Part shown: positions 46,991-55,660 of the stretch, piece after piece
Layout of the letters: the number at the start of each line of letters is the position of its first letter
Position numbering within the stretch: position 1 is the first letter of the stretch
Assembly (NCBI RefSeq): GCF_937988725.1
Contig: NZ_CALKHS010000009.1
Coordinates: 372,001 to 436,000 of the forward strand
Length of the DNA stretch: 64,000 nt
From: an uncultured Castellaniella sp.
GTDB lineage: Bacteria > Pseudomonadota > Gammaproteobacteria > Burkholderiales > Burkholderiaceae_B
Direction of reading: 5' to 3'
Position numbers and translations under genes: made by a program
Notes under the pieces: model-generated
What the model was told of the DNA's origin: nothing
The model's input: only the letters and a program-made list of their open reading frames with translations
Database searches by the model: none

Positions 46991-47575
46991 TCAGCCCGGG
47001 GGGGCCCAGAGATTGGGCACCATCGTATTGGAATAGCCGGACACGAATTCCTTGCGCTGCCCGGTATCGGCGCTGTAGACGCTGCGGCGGATGCGGCCGA
47101 TGTTGCCGCCGTACAGGTGGATGCTGATGGACACCCGATCGTCGTAGGCATTGCGCACGCGGTGAATGTCGCCGATGCTCGGGGAAACGCAGGCCAGCTC
47201 TCCGGGCGCCAGCGTTTTCTCCGGGCCCGCGGGCTCCAGCCCGCCCGCCGTCTGGCGATAGGGCTGGTCGCATTCCGACCCTCTCAGCATGCCGATGACG
47301 CCCCATACCGTATGGTCGTGCACCGGGGTTTTCTGCCCCGGCCCCCAGACGAAGCTGACCAGGGAAAAGCGGTCCCGGGGATCGCCGTACAGCAGATACT
47401 GGCGGTAGTACTCCGGGTGGGGCCGGGCCAGTTCCTCCGGCAGCCAGTCATCCACGGCGACCAGATCCGCCATCACATCCCTTGCCTCGCTCAGGATCCG
47501 CGGTTCGTCCAGCCCGGAACGTTCGACCATCTCGCTCAATGCGGCAATGGCGCCTAAAAGTCTTTCGTGAGCCAT
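46991..47575 (-). CDS. Cysteine dioxygenase-type thiol dioxygenase
   Basis: A 194-residue cupin with three iron histidines: the TPVHDHTVWG motif, whose HxH gives two ligands, and a later one in SIGDIHRVRNA. FSLVSFVWGPGQKTPVHDH is very close to the mercaptopropionate/cysteine dioxygenase family. Such enzymes oxidise thiols to sulfinates with O2; relatives act on cysteine, 3-mercaptopropionate or mercaptosuccinate. Placed in an operon for multi-carboxylate use, 15 bp from the lyase. Confidence 0.88.
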   Translation of the reverse strand: MAHERLLGAIAALSEMVERSGLDEPRILSEARDVMADLVAVDDWLPEELARPHPEYYRQYLLYGDPRDRFSLVSFVWGPGQKTPVHDHTVWGVIGMLRGSECDQPYRQTAGGLEPAGPEKTLAPGELACVSPSIGDIHRVRNAYDDRVSISIHLYGGNIGRIRRSVYSADTGQRKEFVSGYSNTMVPNLWAPPG

Positions 47576-47590
47576 CTTCTCGGCCTCCTC

Positions 47591-48949
47591 TCAAATCAGA
47601 CGTTGCCGAAGCACATCGTCGACGAACGCGCCCGCCTGGCCCACGTAGTTGTGCGGCGACAGCATGCGATCGACGGCGGCTTCGTCCAGGCGCCCCGATA
47701 CCTGGGGATCATTCAACAGCGCTTCCTTCAGGGAACCGCCGTTCTCGAACACATCCATGCAGATGCGATACACGATCTCATGGGCCTCCTGCCGCCCGAG
47801 CGCCTCGCTCATGCTCATCATCACCGCCTCGGACATGAGCAGGCCCTTCTGGACGAACAGGTTCTTCTCCATGTTCTGCGTACGGACGCTGAGCCCCTGC
47901 GTGACGTAGATCATTTTCGACACCGCCGCGTGAGTCATGTTGAAAACGCGGCCGATGTACTCTCTTTCGGCCTGCAGCACGACCTTGTCCCGCTCATGGT
48001 CCGCGACCATGCCTTCCACGGCCAGGGGAACCGTCGCCCGCACGAGGCGGTTGAGCGCGATGACGCCTTCGCACACCGGAGGATTGCGCTTGTGGGGCAT
48101 GGTGCTGCTCCCCACCTTCCCCATGGCGAACGGTTCTTCCAGTTCCCCCGTTTCCGTTTTCTGCAGGCTGAAGATCTCGTGGGCCATCTTGCCCGCCGTG
48201 CCGCAGGCGATCGCCAGGACGGAAATGAGCTCGGCGATGTTGTCGCGCGAGGTGTGCCAGGTGATGACCGGACAGCCCAGCCCCAGCTCCGAGAAAAGGC
48301 GCCGCTGCACTTCCAGGCCCTGCTCGCCCAATGCGGCCAGCGTCCCCACCGCGCCCGAGAACTGGCCCACCAGCACCCGTTCGCGCATCTGCCGCAAGCG
48401 CGTGAAGTTGCGGCGCAGCTCCTCCGCCCAGCCCGCGACCTTGAAGCCGAAGGTGATGGGCAGCGCATGCTGGCCGTGGCTGCGGCCGACCATGACCTGA
48501 TCGCGGTACTTCCGCGCCAGCGCGCACACGTTTTCATGCAGCGCGCGGTAGGCGGACTCGAGTTCGTCCAGCCCGTCCCTGACCTGCAGGATGGTGCCGG
48601 TATCCATGATGTCCTGGGTCGTGGCCCCCCAGTGGATGTATTCCCCCGCATCGCCCTCGCAGACCTTCTTCATCGCCCTGAGCAGGGGGACGATGGGATG
48701 GGCCGTGCGATCCATCTCCGCCTTCAGGGCGGGCAGATCGATGTTCTCCACCTTGCTCTTGCGCCGTATCTCCTGCGCGGCCGCTTCGGGAATGACGCCC
48801 ATCTCGCCCTGGACCTTGGCAAGCGCCGCCTCCACGTCGAGCCAGCGCTGCACGGTGGCTTCATCGCTGAAGATCCCGCGCATCGCGGCCGTGCCGAACT
48901 GATCCCGGAACAACTCGCTGTCCATCACATACGTACTCATCAGATTCAC
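47591..48949 (-). CDS. Fumarase/aspartase-superfamily lyase (adenylosuccinate lyase/CMLE-like)
   Basis: A 452-residue lyase. The superfamily signature GSSTMPHKRNP is intact, with GEYIHWGATTQDIMDTG and VMVGRSHGQHALPITFGFK in the earlier active-site regions. It resembles adenylosuccinate lyase and carboxymuconate cycloisomerase, but the neighbourhood (tricarboxylate transporter, PrpD, thiol dioxygenase) argues against purine synthesis. Known relatives cleave C-N bonds to give fumarate, for example iminodisuccinate lyase. Its ATG overlaps the PrpD-like stop (ATGA). Confidence 0.88.
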   Translation of the reverse strand: MNLMSTYVMDSELFRDQFGTAAMRGIFSDEATVQRWLDVEAALAKVQGEMGVIPEAAAQEIRRKSKVENIDLPALKAEMDRTAHPIVPLLRAMKKVCEGDAGEYIHWGATTQDIMDTGTILQVRDGLDELESAYRALHENVCALARKYRDQVMVGRSHGQHALPITFGFKVAGWAEELRRNFTRLRQMRERVLVGQFSGAVGTLAALGEQGLEVQRRLFSELGLGCPVITWHTSRDNIAELISVLAIACGTAGKMAHEIFSLQKTETGELEEPFAMGKVGSSTMPHKRNPPVCEGVIALNRLVRATVPLAVEGMVADHERDKVVLQAEREYIGRVFNMTHAAVSKMIYVTQGLSVRTQNMEKNLFVQKGLLMSEAVMMSMSEALGRQEAHEIVYRICMDVFENGGSLKEALLNDPQVSGRLDEAAVDRMLSPHNYVGQAGAFVDDVLRQRLI

Positions 48950-50349
48950 GCTCCTTCTTGAATGTCATGTTCCCGATCCCGGGCGGGCCCGTGCGACGCC
49001 TCCCGGAAGTCCTTCATCCACCGAGCCATGTCGGCGGATTCGCGCACCGCCAGCAGGGCGTCCTGCAGCCCGGCGACACGGTCGCCGCCGAATCCTTCCT
49101 GCAGCAGCAGAGAACGCGTTTTTTGCAGGAGCCGGTCCTGCTGCCGGCCCAGATCGCTTTCCGGCCGGCTGGCGTCATAGGCGCGCGCCTGGAGTTCCCC
49201 CGACGCGAACGCCACGGCCACGCGGGCGTTCGCCCTGGGCAGATCCGGGTCGGCGCGCACCTCGATCAGAGGGCGCCAGCCGGCCACCTCGGGCTTGCGG
49301 ATCCCCTCCGGTTCGAACGATGCGCGCACCGCGGTGTCTTCGCCCGCCAGCGCAAGCGCGACGGTATGCCTCAGGCTGAACTTGGCCTGCGTCGCGGTCT
49401 CGGGTTCGGCGATATTGCAGACCGTCAGATACTGGGGTTCGACGTACACGGTCACCGACGAAACGGCTTCCCGATCCAGGCGGCCGAATGCCAGGGCGGC
49501 CTCGATGGGCGCCTGCGTGCCGTAGCAGGACGCGTGATGCTTGAACACGATTTCCCTGACGCACCACCGGTCCGGCTGCGCCATGGGCTTGCCCGCGGAC
49601 GCGTCTTCGGCATACAGGGCGGGAAAGCCGTTCTCCCCGTCGAGAACGGCGCCGCCGACCTCGAAGCCGGTCTGCGCCAGGCCGGCGGCAAACAGGCCGT
49701 TCGCGGCGGCGCGGGCGACCTGCAGGGGCTTGGCGGGCGTGCCGAACACGGCCCTCAGCCCGCCGGCCATCGTGGCCGCGATGGCAAAGGCGCTGCACAA
49801 CTGCGCAGGGCTCAAACCGCGCAGCCAGCCGACCGCCGCCGTGGCGCCGAAGGAACCGAGGGTGGCGGTGTTGTGCCACCCCAGTCGATAGTGGCTTTCT
49901 CCCATGCCCGCCGCCAGGCGGGACTGGACCTCCACACCCACGGCGAATGCCGCCAGCAAGCGCTCGCCCGGAAGCCGCGCGGACTCTCCATAGGCCAGGA
50001 TGGCGGGCCACAACGGCGCCGAAGGATGCACTCTGGACGGCAAGTGGGCATCGTCGAAGTCGAGCGCATGCCCCGCAATGCCATTGAGCAGCGCCGCCGC
50101 CTCGGGCGAGGTCCGCAGGCCCGCGCCCAGAACCGTCGCCTCGCCCGCGGGCGCCGCCGGCGCCATCAGGTATCCGGACAGGCTCCGGACGGCCGGCAGC
50201 CGCCAGGACGCCATGGCCAGCGCCGCCCAATCCAGCAGCGCGTGGCGCGCGATGGCGTACACGTCGTCCGGCACATCCCCGGGCCGTATGGCCAGGGCCC
50301 GCTGCGCCAGGAACGAGGTCAGGCCGGGCATCGGACCGCCGCCGCTCAT
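48946..50349 (-). CDS. MmgE/PrpD-family protein
   Basis: A 467-residue protein of the PrpD fold: the N-terminal all-alpha domain has DYAIARHALLDW-like helices, then GIAGHALDFDDAHLPSRVHPSAPLWPAILA, and the C-terminal domain follows KHHASCYGTQAPIEAAL. Family members include 2-methylcitrate dehydratase, cis-aconitate decarboxylase and iminodisuccinate epimerase. The partner lyase downstream makes the epimerase-type role worth considering. Its start overlaps the tctA stop. Confidence 0.87.
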   Translation of the reverse strand: MSGGGPMPGLTSFLAQRALAIRPGDVPDDVYAIARHALLDWAALAMASWRLPAVRSLSGYLMAPAAPAGEATVLGAGLRTSPEAAALLNGIAGHALDFDDAHLPSRVHPSAPLWPAILAYGESARLPGERLLAAFAVGVEVQSRLAAGMGESHYRLGWHNTATLGSFGATAAVGWLRGLSPAQLCSAFAIAATMAGGLRAVFGTPAKPLQVARAAANGLFAAGLAQTGFEVGGAVLDGENGFPALYAEDASAGKPMAQPDRWCVREIVFKHHASCYGTQAPIEAALAFGRLDREAVSSVTVYVEPQYLTVCNIAEPETATQAKFSLRHTVALALAGEDTAVRASFEPEGIRKPEVAGWRPLIEVRADPDLPRANARVAVAFASGELQARAYDASRPESDLGRQQDRLLQKTRSLLLQEGFGGDRVAGLQDALLAVRESADMARWMKDFREASHGPARDREHDIQEGA

Positions 50350-51848
50350 GCCGCGCCTCCTTCACCTGCCGCCGCTCGCGCCTTCCGCTTTCTCCCGCGC
50401 AGGAAAGGCACCAGGAAGGACAGCGCCGCCAGGATCAACAGGACGACCGTGATCGGATGCTGCAGGAAAATCAGGTGGTCGCCCCCGGAAATCACCAGGG
50501 AGCGGCGGTAGTTCGTCTCCGCCATGGGCACCAGGACCAGGGCCAGCACGATGGGCGCCAGGGGCACGTCGACCTTGCGCAGGACATACCCGATGATACC
50601 GAACGTCAGCGTGACGTAGACGGGAAACATCGAATTCTCGGACGAGTAAGCGCCGACGACGGAAATGCCGACGATCACCGCCGCCAGCAGGGAATTCGGC
50701 ACGCGCACCACCTGCACCCACAGACGGGCGCCCAGCAGGCCGACCACCACCATCAGCGGCACGCCGATCAGCAGCGAGGCGAATATCGAATAGGGTATTT
50801 CGGGGTTGCGGACGAACAGCAGCGGCCCGGGCTGTATCCCCTGGATCATCAGGGCGCCGATCAGGATGGCCGCCGTGGCCGAGCCGGGAATTCCCAGCGC
50901 CAGCAGCGGGGCCAGCGCGCCCGTCACGGCGGAATTGTTCGCCGCCTCCGATGCCGCGACGCCTTCCGGGTTCCCCTTGCCGAACGAGTCCGAGGTCCCG
51001 GAGGCGCGCTTGGCCTCGTTGTACGAGATGAGGCTGGCGATGGAGGCCCCGGCGCCCGGAATGACGCCGATCACGTAGCCGATGCCGGTGCTTCGCAATA
51101 TGCACCCCCACAGCGTGCGATACCGGGACAGCGAGATCCGCCACACATTGGACACCTTCATCGACAGTGCGCTGACCGCTTCGCCCTCGAGCATGACCAG
51201 GACTTCCGAAATGGCATACAGCCCGAGCAGCGCGGGCACCAGGGGAATTCCCTCGAAGAGGTCCGGCGTGAAGGCGAAACGGGGCGTGCCGTTCTCCGGA
51301 TCCATGCCCACCACCGCAAAGAGCACGCCCAGGCACAATGCCAGAAGCCCGCGCAAAGGCGAGTTGCCGCCGAGGCTGCTGACCAGGCTCAGGCCGAAGA
51401 GGGCCAGCGCGCAGTATTCGGTCGATCCGAACTGGAGGGCGAACTCGGACAGGGGCACGGCGGTGCCGATCAGCAGCAGCGCCCCGAGAAAAGCGCCGAT
51501 GCCCGAGCTGATGATGGACACGTGCAGGGCGAAGCCCGCCTCGCCCTTCTTCGCCATGGGATAGCCATCCCAGGCCGTGGCCACCGCCGCCGCGGTTCCG
51601 GGCGTATTGAGGAGAATGGCCGTGATGCCGCCGCCGTATTCCGCCGCGACGTACAGGGCCACCAGGGCCACCATGGCCACGACCGGGTCCACGCCGTACG
51701 TGAAGGGAATCAGCAGCGCCACCCCCAGGCTGGGCCCCAGGCCGGGCATGGCGCCGATGATGTATCCGATGATGGTGGCCACGAACAGCGCCAGCAGCAC
51801 TTCAGGCTGCATGACGAGCGCAAATCCCGATATCAAGTCCGTCAGCAT
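50346..51848 (-). CDS. tctA: Tripartite tricarboxylate transporter large permease
   Basis: A 500-residue, multi-helix permease. It begins with a first helix region containing IIGYIIGAMPGLGPSLGVALLIPFTYG, and AAEYGGGITAILLNTPGTAAAVATAWDGYPMAKKGEAG is typical TctA sequence, as is VIGVIPGAGASIASLISYNEAKRAS. Together with TctB and TctC it imports carboxylated compounds using the ion gradient. Confidence 0.95.
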   Translation of the reverse strand: MLTDLISGFALVMQPEVLLALFVATIIGYIIGAMPGLGPSLGVALLIPFTYGVDPVVAMVALVALYVAAEYGGGITAILLNTPGTAAAVATAWDGYPMAKKGEAGFALHVSIISSGIGAFLGALLLIGTAVPLSEFALQFGSTEYCALALFGLSLVSSLGGNSPLRGLLALCLGVLFAVVGMDPENGTPRFAFTPDLFEGIPLVPALLGLYAISEVLVMLEGEAVSALSMKVSNVWRISLSRYRTLWGCILRSTGIGYVIGVIPGAGASIASLISYNEAKRASGTSDSFGKGNPEGVAASEAANNSAVTGALAPLLALGIPGSATAAILIGALMIQGIQPGPLLFVRNPEIPYSIFASLLIGVPLMVVVGLLGARLWVQVVRVPNSLLAAVIVGISVVGAYSSENSMFPVYVTLTFGIIGYVLRKVDVPLAPIVLALVLVPMAETNYRRSLVISGGDHLIFLQHPITVVLLILAALSFLVPFLRGRKRKARAAAGEGGAA

Positions 51849-51857
51849 GGGCTTCTC

Positions 51858-52346
51858 CTAGGGAAATTGCACGTCGAGCAGCCGCTCGAAGCAGACATAA
51901 ATGAAGAGCAGGTATCCCGCCGTGGACGCGACGAGAACCGGAGCGCGATGTTCCCCGCCCGCCAGCATCAGCAGCGGGACGGCGACCACGGACGAAACGT
52001 AGAAGCCCGCATGGGGGATGGCCAGCACATAGGCCACGATGACCAGGATGCCCGCGCCGACCTGGAGCGGACGCGATACCCGGACCCGCGTCCCCGGCCC
52101 GGGCGCGCCATGGAACAGAATGGCGCTGCACAGCATCCCGAAGATCGAAGCCATGAGCGGCACGCGGGCGGGCCCGACGTCGACGTCGCTGAAAGCCGGG
52201 GGAAAAGAATGCGCGACCCAGGCCGCCCAGGCGAACACAGCCATGCAGGCAAGCGCCACGAGCCGGACGGATTTCCTGGCGCACAGGCTCAGGCAGGACG
52301 ACTTTTCCGTCTCGCCGGGCGCGTCCGGCGCACGGGACGCCGTCAT
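51858..52346 (-). CDS. tctB: Tripartite tricarboxylate transporter small permease
   Basis: A 162-residue protein with about four hydrophobic helices (for example LVALACMAVFAWAAWVAHS and GILVIVAYVLAIPHAGFYVSS) of the TctB type. It is poorly conserved but sits between TctC and TctA. The ATG at 52346 overlaps the tctC stop (ATGA). Confidence 0.9.
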   Translation of the reverse strand: MTASRAPDAPGETEKSSCLSLCARKSVRLVALACMAVFAWAAWVAHSFPPAFSDVDVGPARVPLMASIFGMLCSAILFHGAPGPGTRVRVSRPLQVGAGILVIVAYVLAIPHAGFYVSSVVAVPLLMLAGGEHRAPVLVASTAGYLLFIYVCFERLLDVQFP

Positions 52347-53347
52347 TGCGTCACTCCGAGACGCTGCAGCCACTCGTACCCCACCTTGTCCATCTGCTCG
52401 ATGAACTTCGTGTATTCCCGCGGCCCCTTATCCCCGGCGATCTGCGCCGAGGTTTCCATATACTTCTGGAACGCCGGCGACTGCATCGCGCGCATGAAGC
52501 CGTCGGCCAGCTTCTCCTGGATCTCCATCGGAATGTCCTTGGGGCCGTAGATGCCGCGGATCTGCTTCCAGGTGGTGTCGACGGGGAAGCCGGCTTCCGC
52601 ATAAGTGGGCGTATCGGGCAAGGAGCTGGCGCGCTGGTCGTCCAGGATCCCCAGCACCCGCACCCTGCCCGCCTCCGCGAACTGCAGGGCGGGCCCCGGA
52701 TTGGTGTTGACCGCGTCGATGTGCTTGCCCAGCAGAGCCGTCATGGCCTGAGGACCGCCGTTGTACCCCACCCACGTGAACTCCATCCCGGCCTTGTGCG
52801 CCAGCATGTTGAACGCGATGTTGTGGGCGGCGCCCACGGTGCCGAACCCGCCCACCTTGATCGTCTTTCCCTGGCGCCCCGCCGCCACGAGATCCTGGAG
52901 GGTCTTGTACGGACTATCGGCCGCCACGACCGTGATGTAGGGATCGAGCTGGTTGAGGGTGATCCAGGAGAAGTCCTGCCACTTGTAGACGCCCTTCAGA
53001 TTGGTGCGCATCGCCGTCAGGTGCGAGGCGGTATTCACGCCCACGGTATAGCCGTCTGGCTTGGCTTCCTTCAGCAGGGCCATCTGCGTCGCCCCGCTGC
53101 CGCCCGGCCGGTTCACCACCACCACAGGCTGTCCGAACACGGGTTCGGCGGCCTTGGCGAGTTCACGCGCAAAGATGTCCGTGGAAGATCCGGCGCCGGT
53201 ATGCGCAATGATGGTGATGGGCTTGGTCGGGAACGCATCCTTGGCTTGGGCCTGGGCCGCCGATGCCGGATTGACGAGCATGACGGCCGACGTGACGGTC
53301 GTGACGGCCATAAGGCCTTTCAGCGCTCTTCGGCGAGAAATATCCAT
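52343..53347 (-). CDS. tctC: Bug/TctC-family periplasmic binding protein
   Basis: A 334-residue solute receptor. The N-terminus has a twin-arginine-like MDISRRRALKGLMAV followed by a hydrophobic core and cleavage near AQA. The Bug fold shows FPTKPITIIAHTGAGSSTDIFAREL, VVVNRPGGSGATQMALL and NGGPQAMTALLGKHIDAVNTNPG. Bug proteins bind dicarboxylates or tricarboxylates. First gene of the seven-gene tctCBA-prpD-lyase-CDO-CMD operon. Confidence 0.94.
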   Translation of the reverse strand: MDISRRRALKGLMAVTTVTSAVMLVNPASAAQAQAKDAFPTKPITIIAHTGAGSSTDIFARELAKAAEPVFGQPVVVVNRPGGSGATQMALLKEAKPDGYTVGVNTASHLTAMRTNLKGVYKWQDFSWITLNQLDPYITVVAADSPYKTLQDLVAAGRQGKTIKVGGFGTVGAAHNIAFNMLAHKAGMEFTWVGYNGGPQAMTALLGKHIDAVNTNPGPALQFAEAGRVRVLGILDDQRASSLPDTPTYAEAGFPVDTTWKQIRGIYGPKDIPMEIQEKLADGFMRAMQSPAFQKYMETSAQIAGDKGPREYTKFIEQMDKVGYEWLQRLGVTQ

Positions 53348-53693
53348 TCCTCTCTCCTTTTCCTATTATTTGGGATTAAGATTCTATTTTTTATGATTCG
53401 AATGCTAAGTAGCGGATTATCCCTTGTCAATAAATTTTCGTCTAATTTAGGGGTTTACACCTATAAATCGTTAATTTACTTGAGAAACATGCGGATAAAC
53501 ATCGGTAAATCCATGATTTTCATGCCCTGGCCGTACAGAAATCATGGCTTTATTTATTTCTCAATATGTAGGATATGAAAACCATAATTTGATTTTATCG
53601 GGTATTTTGGCTATCCTTCCCTTGAAGCTGCCTGGCGGCCTCCCGTCCGCAAGCGCCATCAAAAAAGCAAGATCAACACGCGAGAACAAAGAA
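53348..53693. other. 346-bp AT-rich divergent promoter region of the Tct and IclR genes
   Basis: This gap between tctC and the IclR gene is far richer in A and T than its surroundings and shows several ATG-containing short frames that look like chance. It must contain the promoters of both operons. An inverted repeat is described separately. Confidence 0.6.
53511..53547. promoter_or_regulatory. Inverted repeat that may bind the IclR regulator
   Basis: CCATGATTT (53511-53519) and AAATCATGG (53539-53547) are exact reverse complements, separated by 19 bp, centred about 180 bp upstream of the tctC start. It is a candidate operator for the adjacent IclR protein; palindromes with this spacing are not proof. 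Confidence 0.35.
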
Positions 53694-54464
53694 GTGGACA
53701 AAACCCTACTCAAAGGCCTGATGGTTCTGGAAACCATCAGCCGGCTGGACGGCGAAGCCCAGACCCTGGAACAGATCGCGTCCGAAGTCGGACTCACGCG
53801 CAGCAACACGCATCGCACGCTGCAGACGCTCGTCCACGCCGGATACATACGCCGCGAACTCGACAGCGGCGCCTACCGGTGCACGCTGAAGATGTTCGAA
53901 CTGGGCGCCCGCCAGCTGGCCAGCATGGATGCGCGGCGGCTGGCGCCCCCCTTCATGCGCGAACTGGCGCGCGCGACCGGGGAAACCGTCCATCTGTCCG
54001 TGCTCGACGGACTCGACGTGGTCTACGTCGACAAGCTCGACAGCCCCCAGCCGCTGCTCGCCTACTCCACCGTCGGCGGCCGGGCGCCCGCCTATGCGGT
54101 GGCCACCGGCAAGGCGCTGCTCGCCTTCCAGGCGCCCGACTACATCGACCACTACGGCGACGCCATCCACCAGCACACCAGCGACACGCACGTCTCCCTG
54201 CCGGCGCTCAAGCAGGAACTGGCGGACATCTCGCGCATCGGCTACGCCATCAACCGGGGCGAGTGGCGCCGCGGCATCGGCGGCATCGCCGCGCCGGTCT
54301 TCAACGGGCTCGACAAAGTCGTGGCCGCCTTGGGCATCTCGGGGCCGCTCGAACGGCTGACCGTACGAAAAATGGCCGAATACGCCCCGGTCCTTCAACA
54401 GACCGCCCGCCAGCTGTCCGCCCACATGGGCTATCGCGGCGGCTACTTCGGCATCACAGCATAA
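53694..54464 (+). CDS. IclR-family transcriptional regulator
   Basis: A 256-residue regulator. The helix-turn-helix lies near the N-terminus (LEQIASEVGLTRSNTHRTLQTLVHAGYI), then the effector domain begins at RRELDSGAYRC and contains VATGKALLAF and the RGIGGIAAPVFNG motif. I chose the GTG at 53694 because the VDKTLLKGLMVLE N-terminus is typical of relatives; an ATG at 53544 in AT-rich sequence gives an unlikely longer leader. It probably controls the divergent Tct operon and the following CoA genes. Confidence 0.85.
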   Translation: MDKTLLKGLMVLETISRLDGEAQTLEQIASEVGLTRSNTHRTLQTLVHAGYIRRELDSGAYRCTLKMFELGARQLASMDARRLAPPFMRELARATGETVHLSVLDGLDVVYVDKLDSPQPLLAYSTVGGRAPAYAVATGKALLAFQAPDYIDHYGDAIHQHTSDTHVSLPALKQELADISRIGYAINRGEWRRGIGGIAAPVFNGLDKVVAALGISGPLERLTVRKMAEYAPVLQQTARQLSAHMGYRGGYFGITA

Positions 54465-54481
54465 GACTCGCGGGAGAACGC

Positions 54482-55660
54482 ATGAAACAGGAATCCACGC
54501 TCGAAGGCGTCCGCATCATCGAGATCTGCAACGTGGCCGCGGGCCCCTTCTGCGGCCTGCTGCTCGCCGACATGGGCGCGGACGTCATCAAGATCGAACC
54601 TCCGGGCACCGGGGACACGCTGCGCAGCTGGTCCCCCCTCACGGACGGCTACAGCGAGAACTTCGCCTCGCTGAACCGCAACAAGCGCTCGGTCACGCTC
54701 AATCTCAAGGACGAAAAGGACCGGCGCAAGGCAATGGCGCTGATCAGGAACGCGGACGTGCTGATCGAGAACAATCGCCCGGGGGTCATGGGCAGGCTGG
54801 GCCTGGCCTACGACGCGATGCGCGACATCAACCCCCGCCTGGTCTACTGCTCCATCTCCGCCTACGGACAGACGGGCCCTCGCAGCCAGGAAGGCGGCTT
54901 CGACCTGACCCTGCAGGCCATGAGCGGACTCATGAGCGTGACGGGCGAAGAGAACGGCGCCCCGGTCAAATGCGGCGTGCCCGTCTGCGACTTCGCCGCG
55001 GGGCTCTATGCGGCATTCTCGGTGCTCGCGGCCTTGCGCAAGGCGGAAAGCGACGGCGTGGGCGCGCACATCGACGTATCGATGCTGGGGGCGACCTTGG
55101 GCATTTCGGCGCTGCAGACCTCGCAGTTCTTCGGTTCCGGCGAAAACCCGGTCAAGCTCGGCTCGGCGCACCCCCGCAACGCGCCCTATCAGATATTCCG
55201 CTGCCGGGACGGCTACTTCGGCATGGCCGCGGGCAACGATTCCCTGTGGAAGGCGGTGTGCGCCGTCATCCACCGGGACGAACTGCGCCACGATGCGCGC
55301 TTCACCGACACCACCGCCCGGGCGGCCAACCAGGATGCGCTCCGGGCCATCCTCGAAGGCATTTTCAAAGCGGAAGACGCGGACACCTGGCTGGCCCGGT
55401 TCCGCGAAGCCGGCGTCCCCTGCGCCCCCATCAACCGGTACTCGGATGTGCTGGCGGACCCGCAAGTCGAACACATGGACTGGGTGCAGCCCCTGCAACT
55501 GCCCAACGGCGCCCAGACGCGCACCTTCGCATCGCCGGTACGCTTCGATGCGCGCACCGCGCCGATCCGTCGCAGGCCGCCGGCCCTGGGCGAGCATAAC
55601 GACGAGCTGTTCGCATCAGGCTCCGGGGAACGCCCGACACGCGGGGTCGCAGCCCGATGA
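54482..55660 (+). CDS. CaiB/BaiF-family (class III) CoA-transferase
   Basis: A 392-residue protein of the formyl-CoA transferase group. LLLADMGADVIKIEPPG, NRNKRSVTLNLKD and the nucleophilic aspartate D141 in GGFDLTLQAMSGLMSVTG are intact. Swaps CoA between organic acids. RBS GGAG precedes the ATG. Translation continues into the next gene by ATGA overlap. It may activate a product of the Tct-operon pathway. Confidence 0.9.
   Translation: MKQESTLEGVRIIEICNVAAGPFCGLLLADMGADVIKIEPPGTGDTLRSWSPLTDGYSENFASLNRNKRSVTLNLKDEKDRRKAMALIRNADVLIENNRPGVMGRLGLAYDAMRDINPRLVYCSISAYGQTGPRSQEGGFDLTLQAMSGLMSVTGEENGAPVKCGVPVCDFAAGLYAAFSVLAALRKAESDGVGAHIDVSMLGATLGISALQTSQFFGSGENPVKLGSAHPRNAPYQIFRCRDGYFGMAAGNDSLWKAVCAVIHRDELRHDARFTDTTARAANQDALRAILEGIFKAEDADTWLARFREAGVPCAPINRYSDVLADPQVEHMDWVQPLQLPNGAQTRTFASPVRFDARTAPIRRRPPALGEHNDELFASGSGERPTRGVAAR

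Noticed and set aside
53544..53693. Extra N-terminal 50 codons of the IclR protein
   Set aside because: They lie in AT-rich sequence unlike the gene, and the family normally begins close to the helix-turn-helix.
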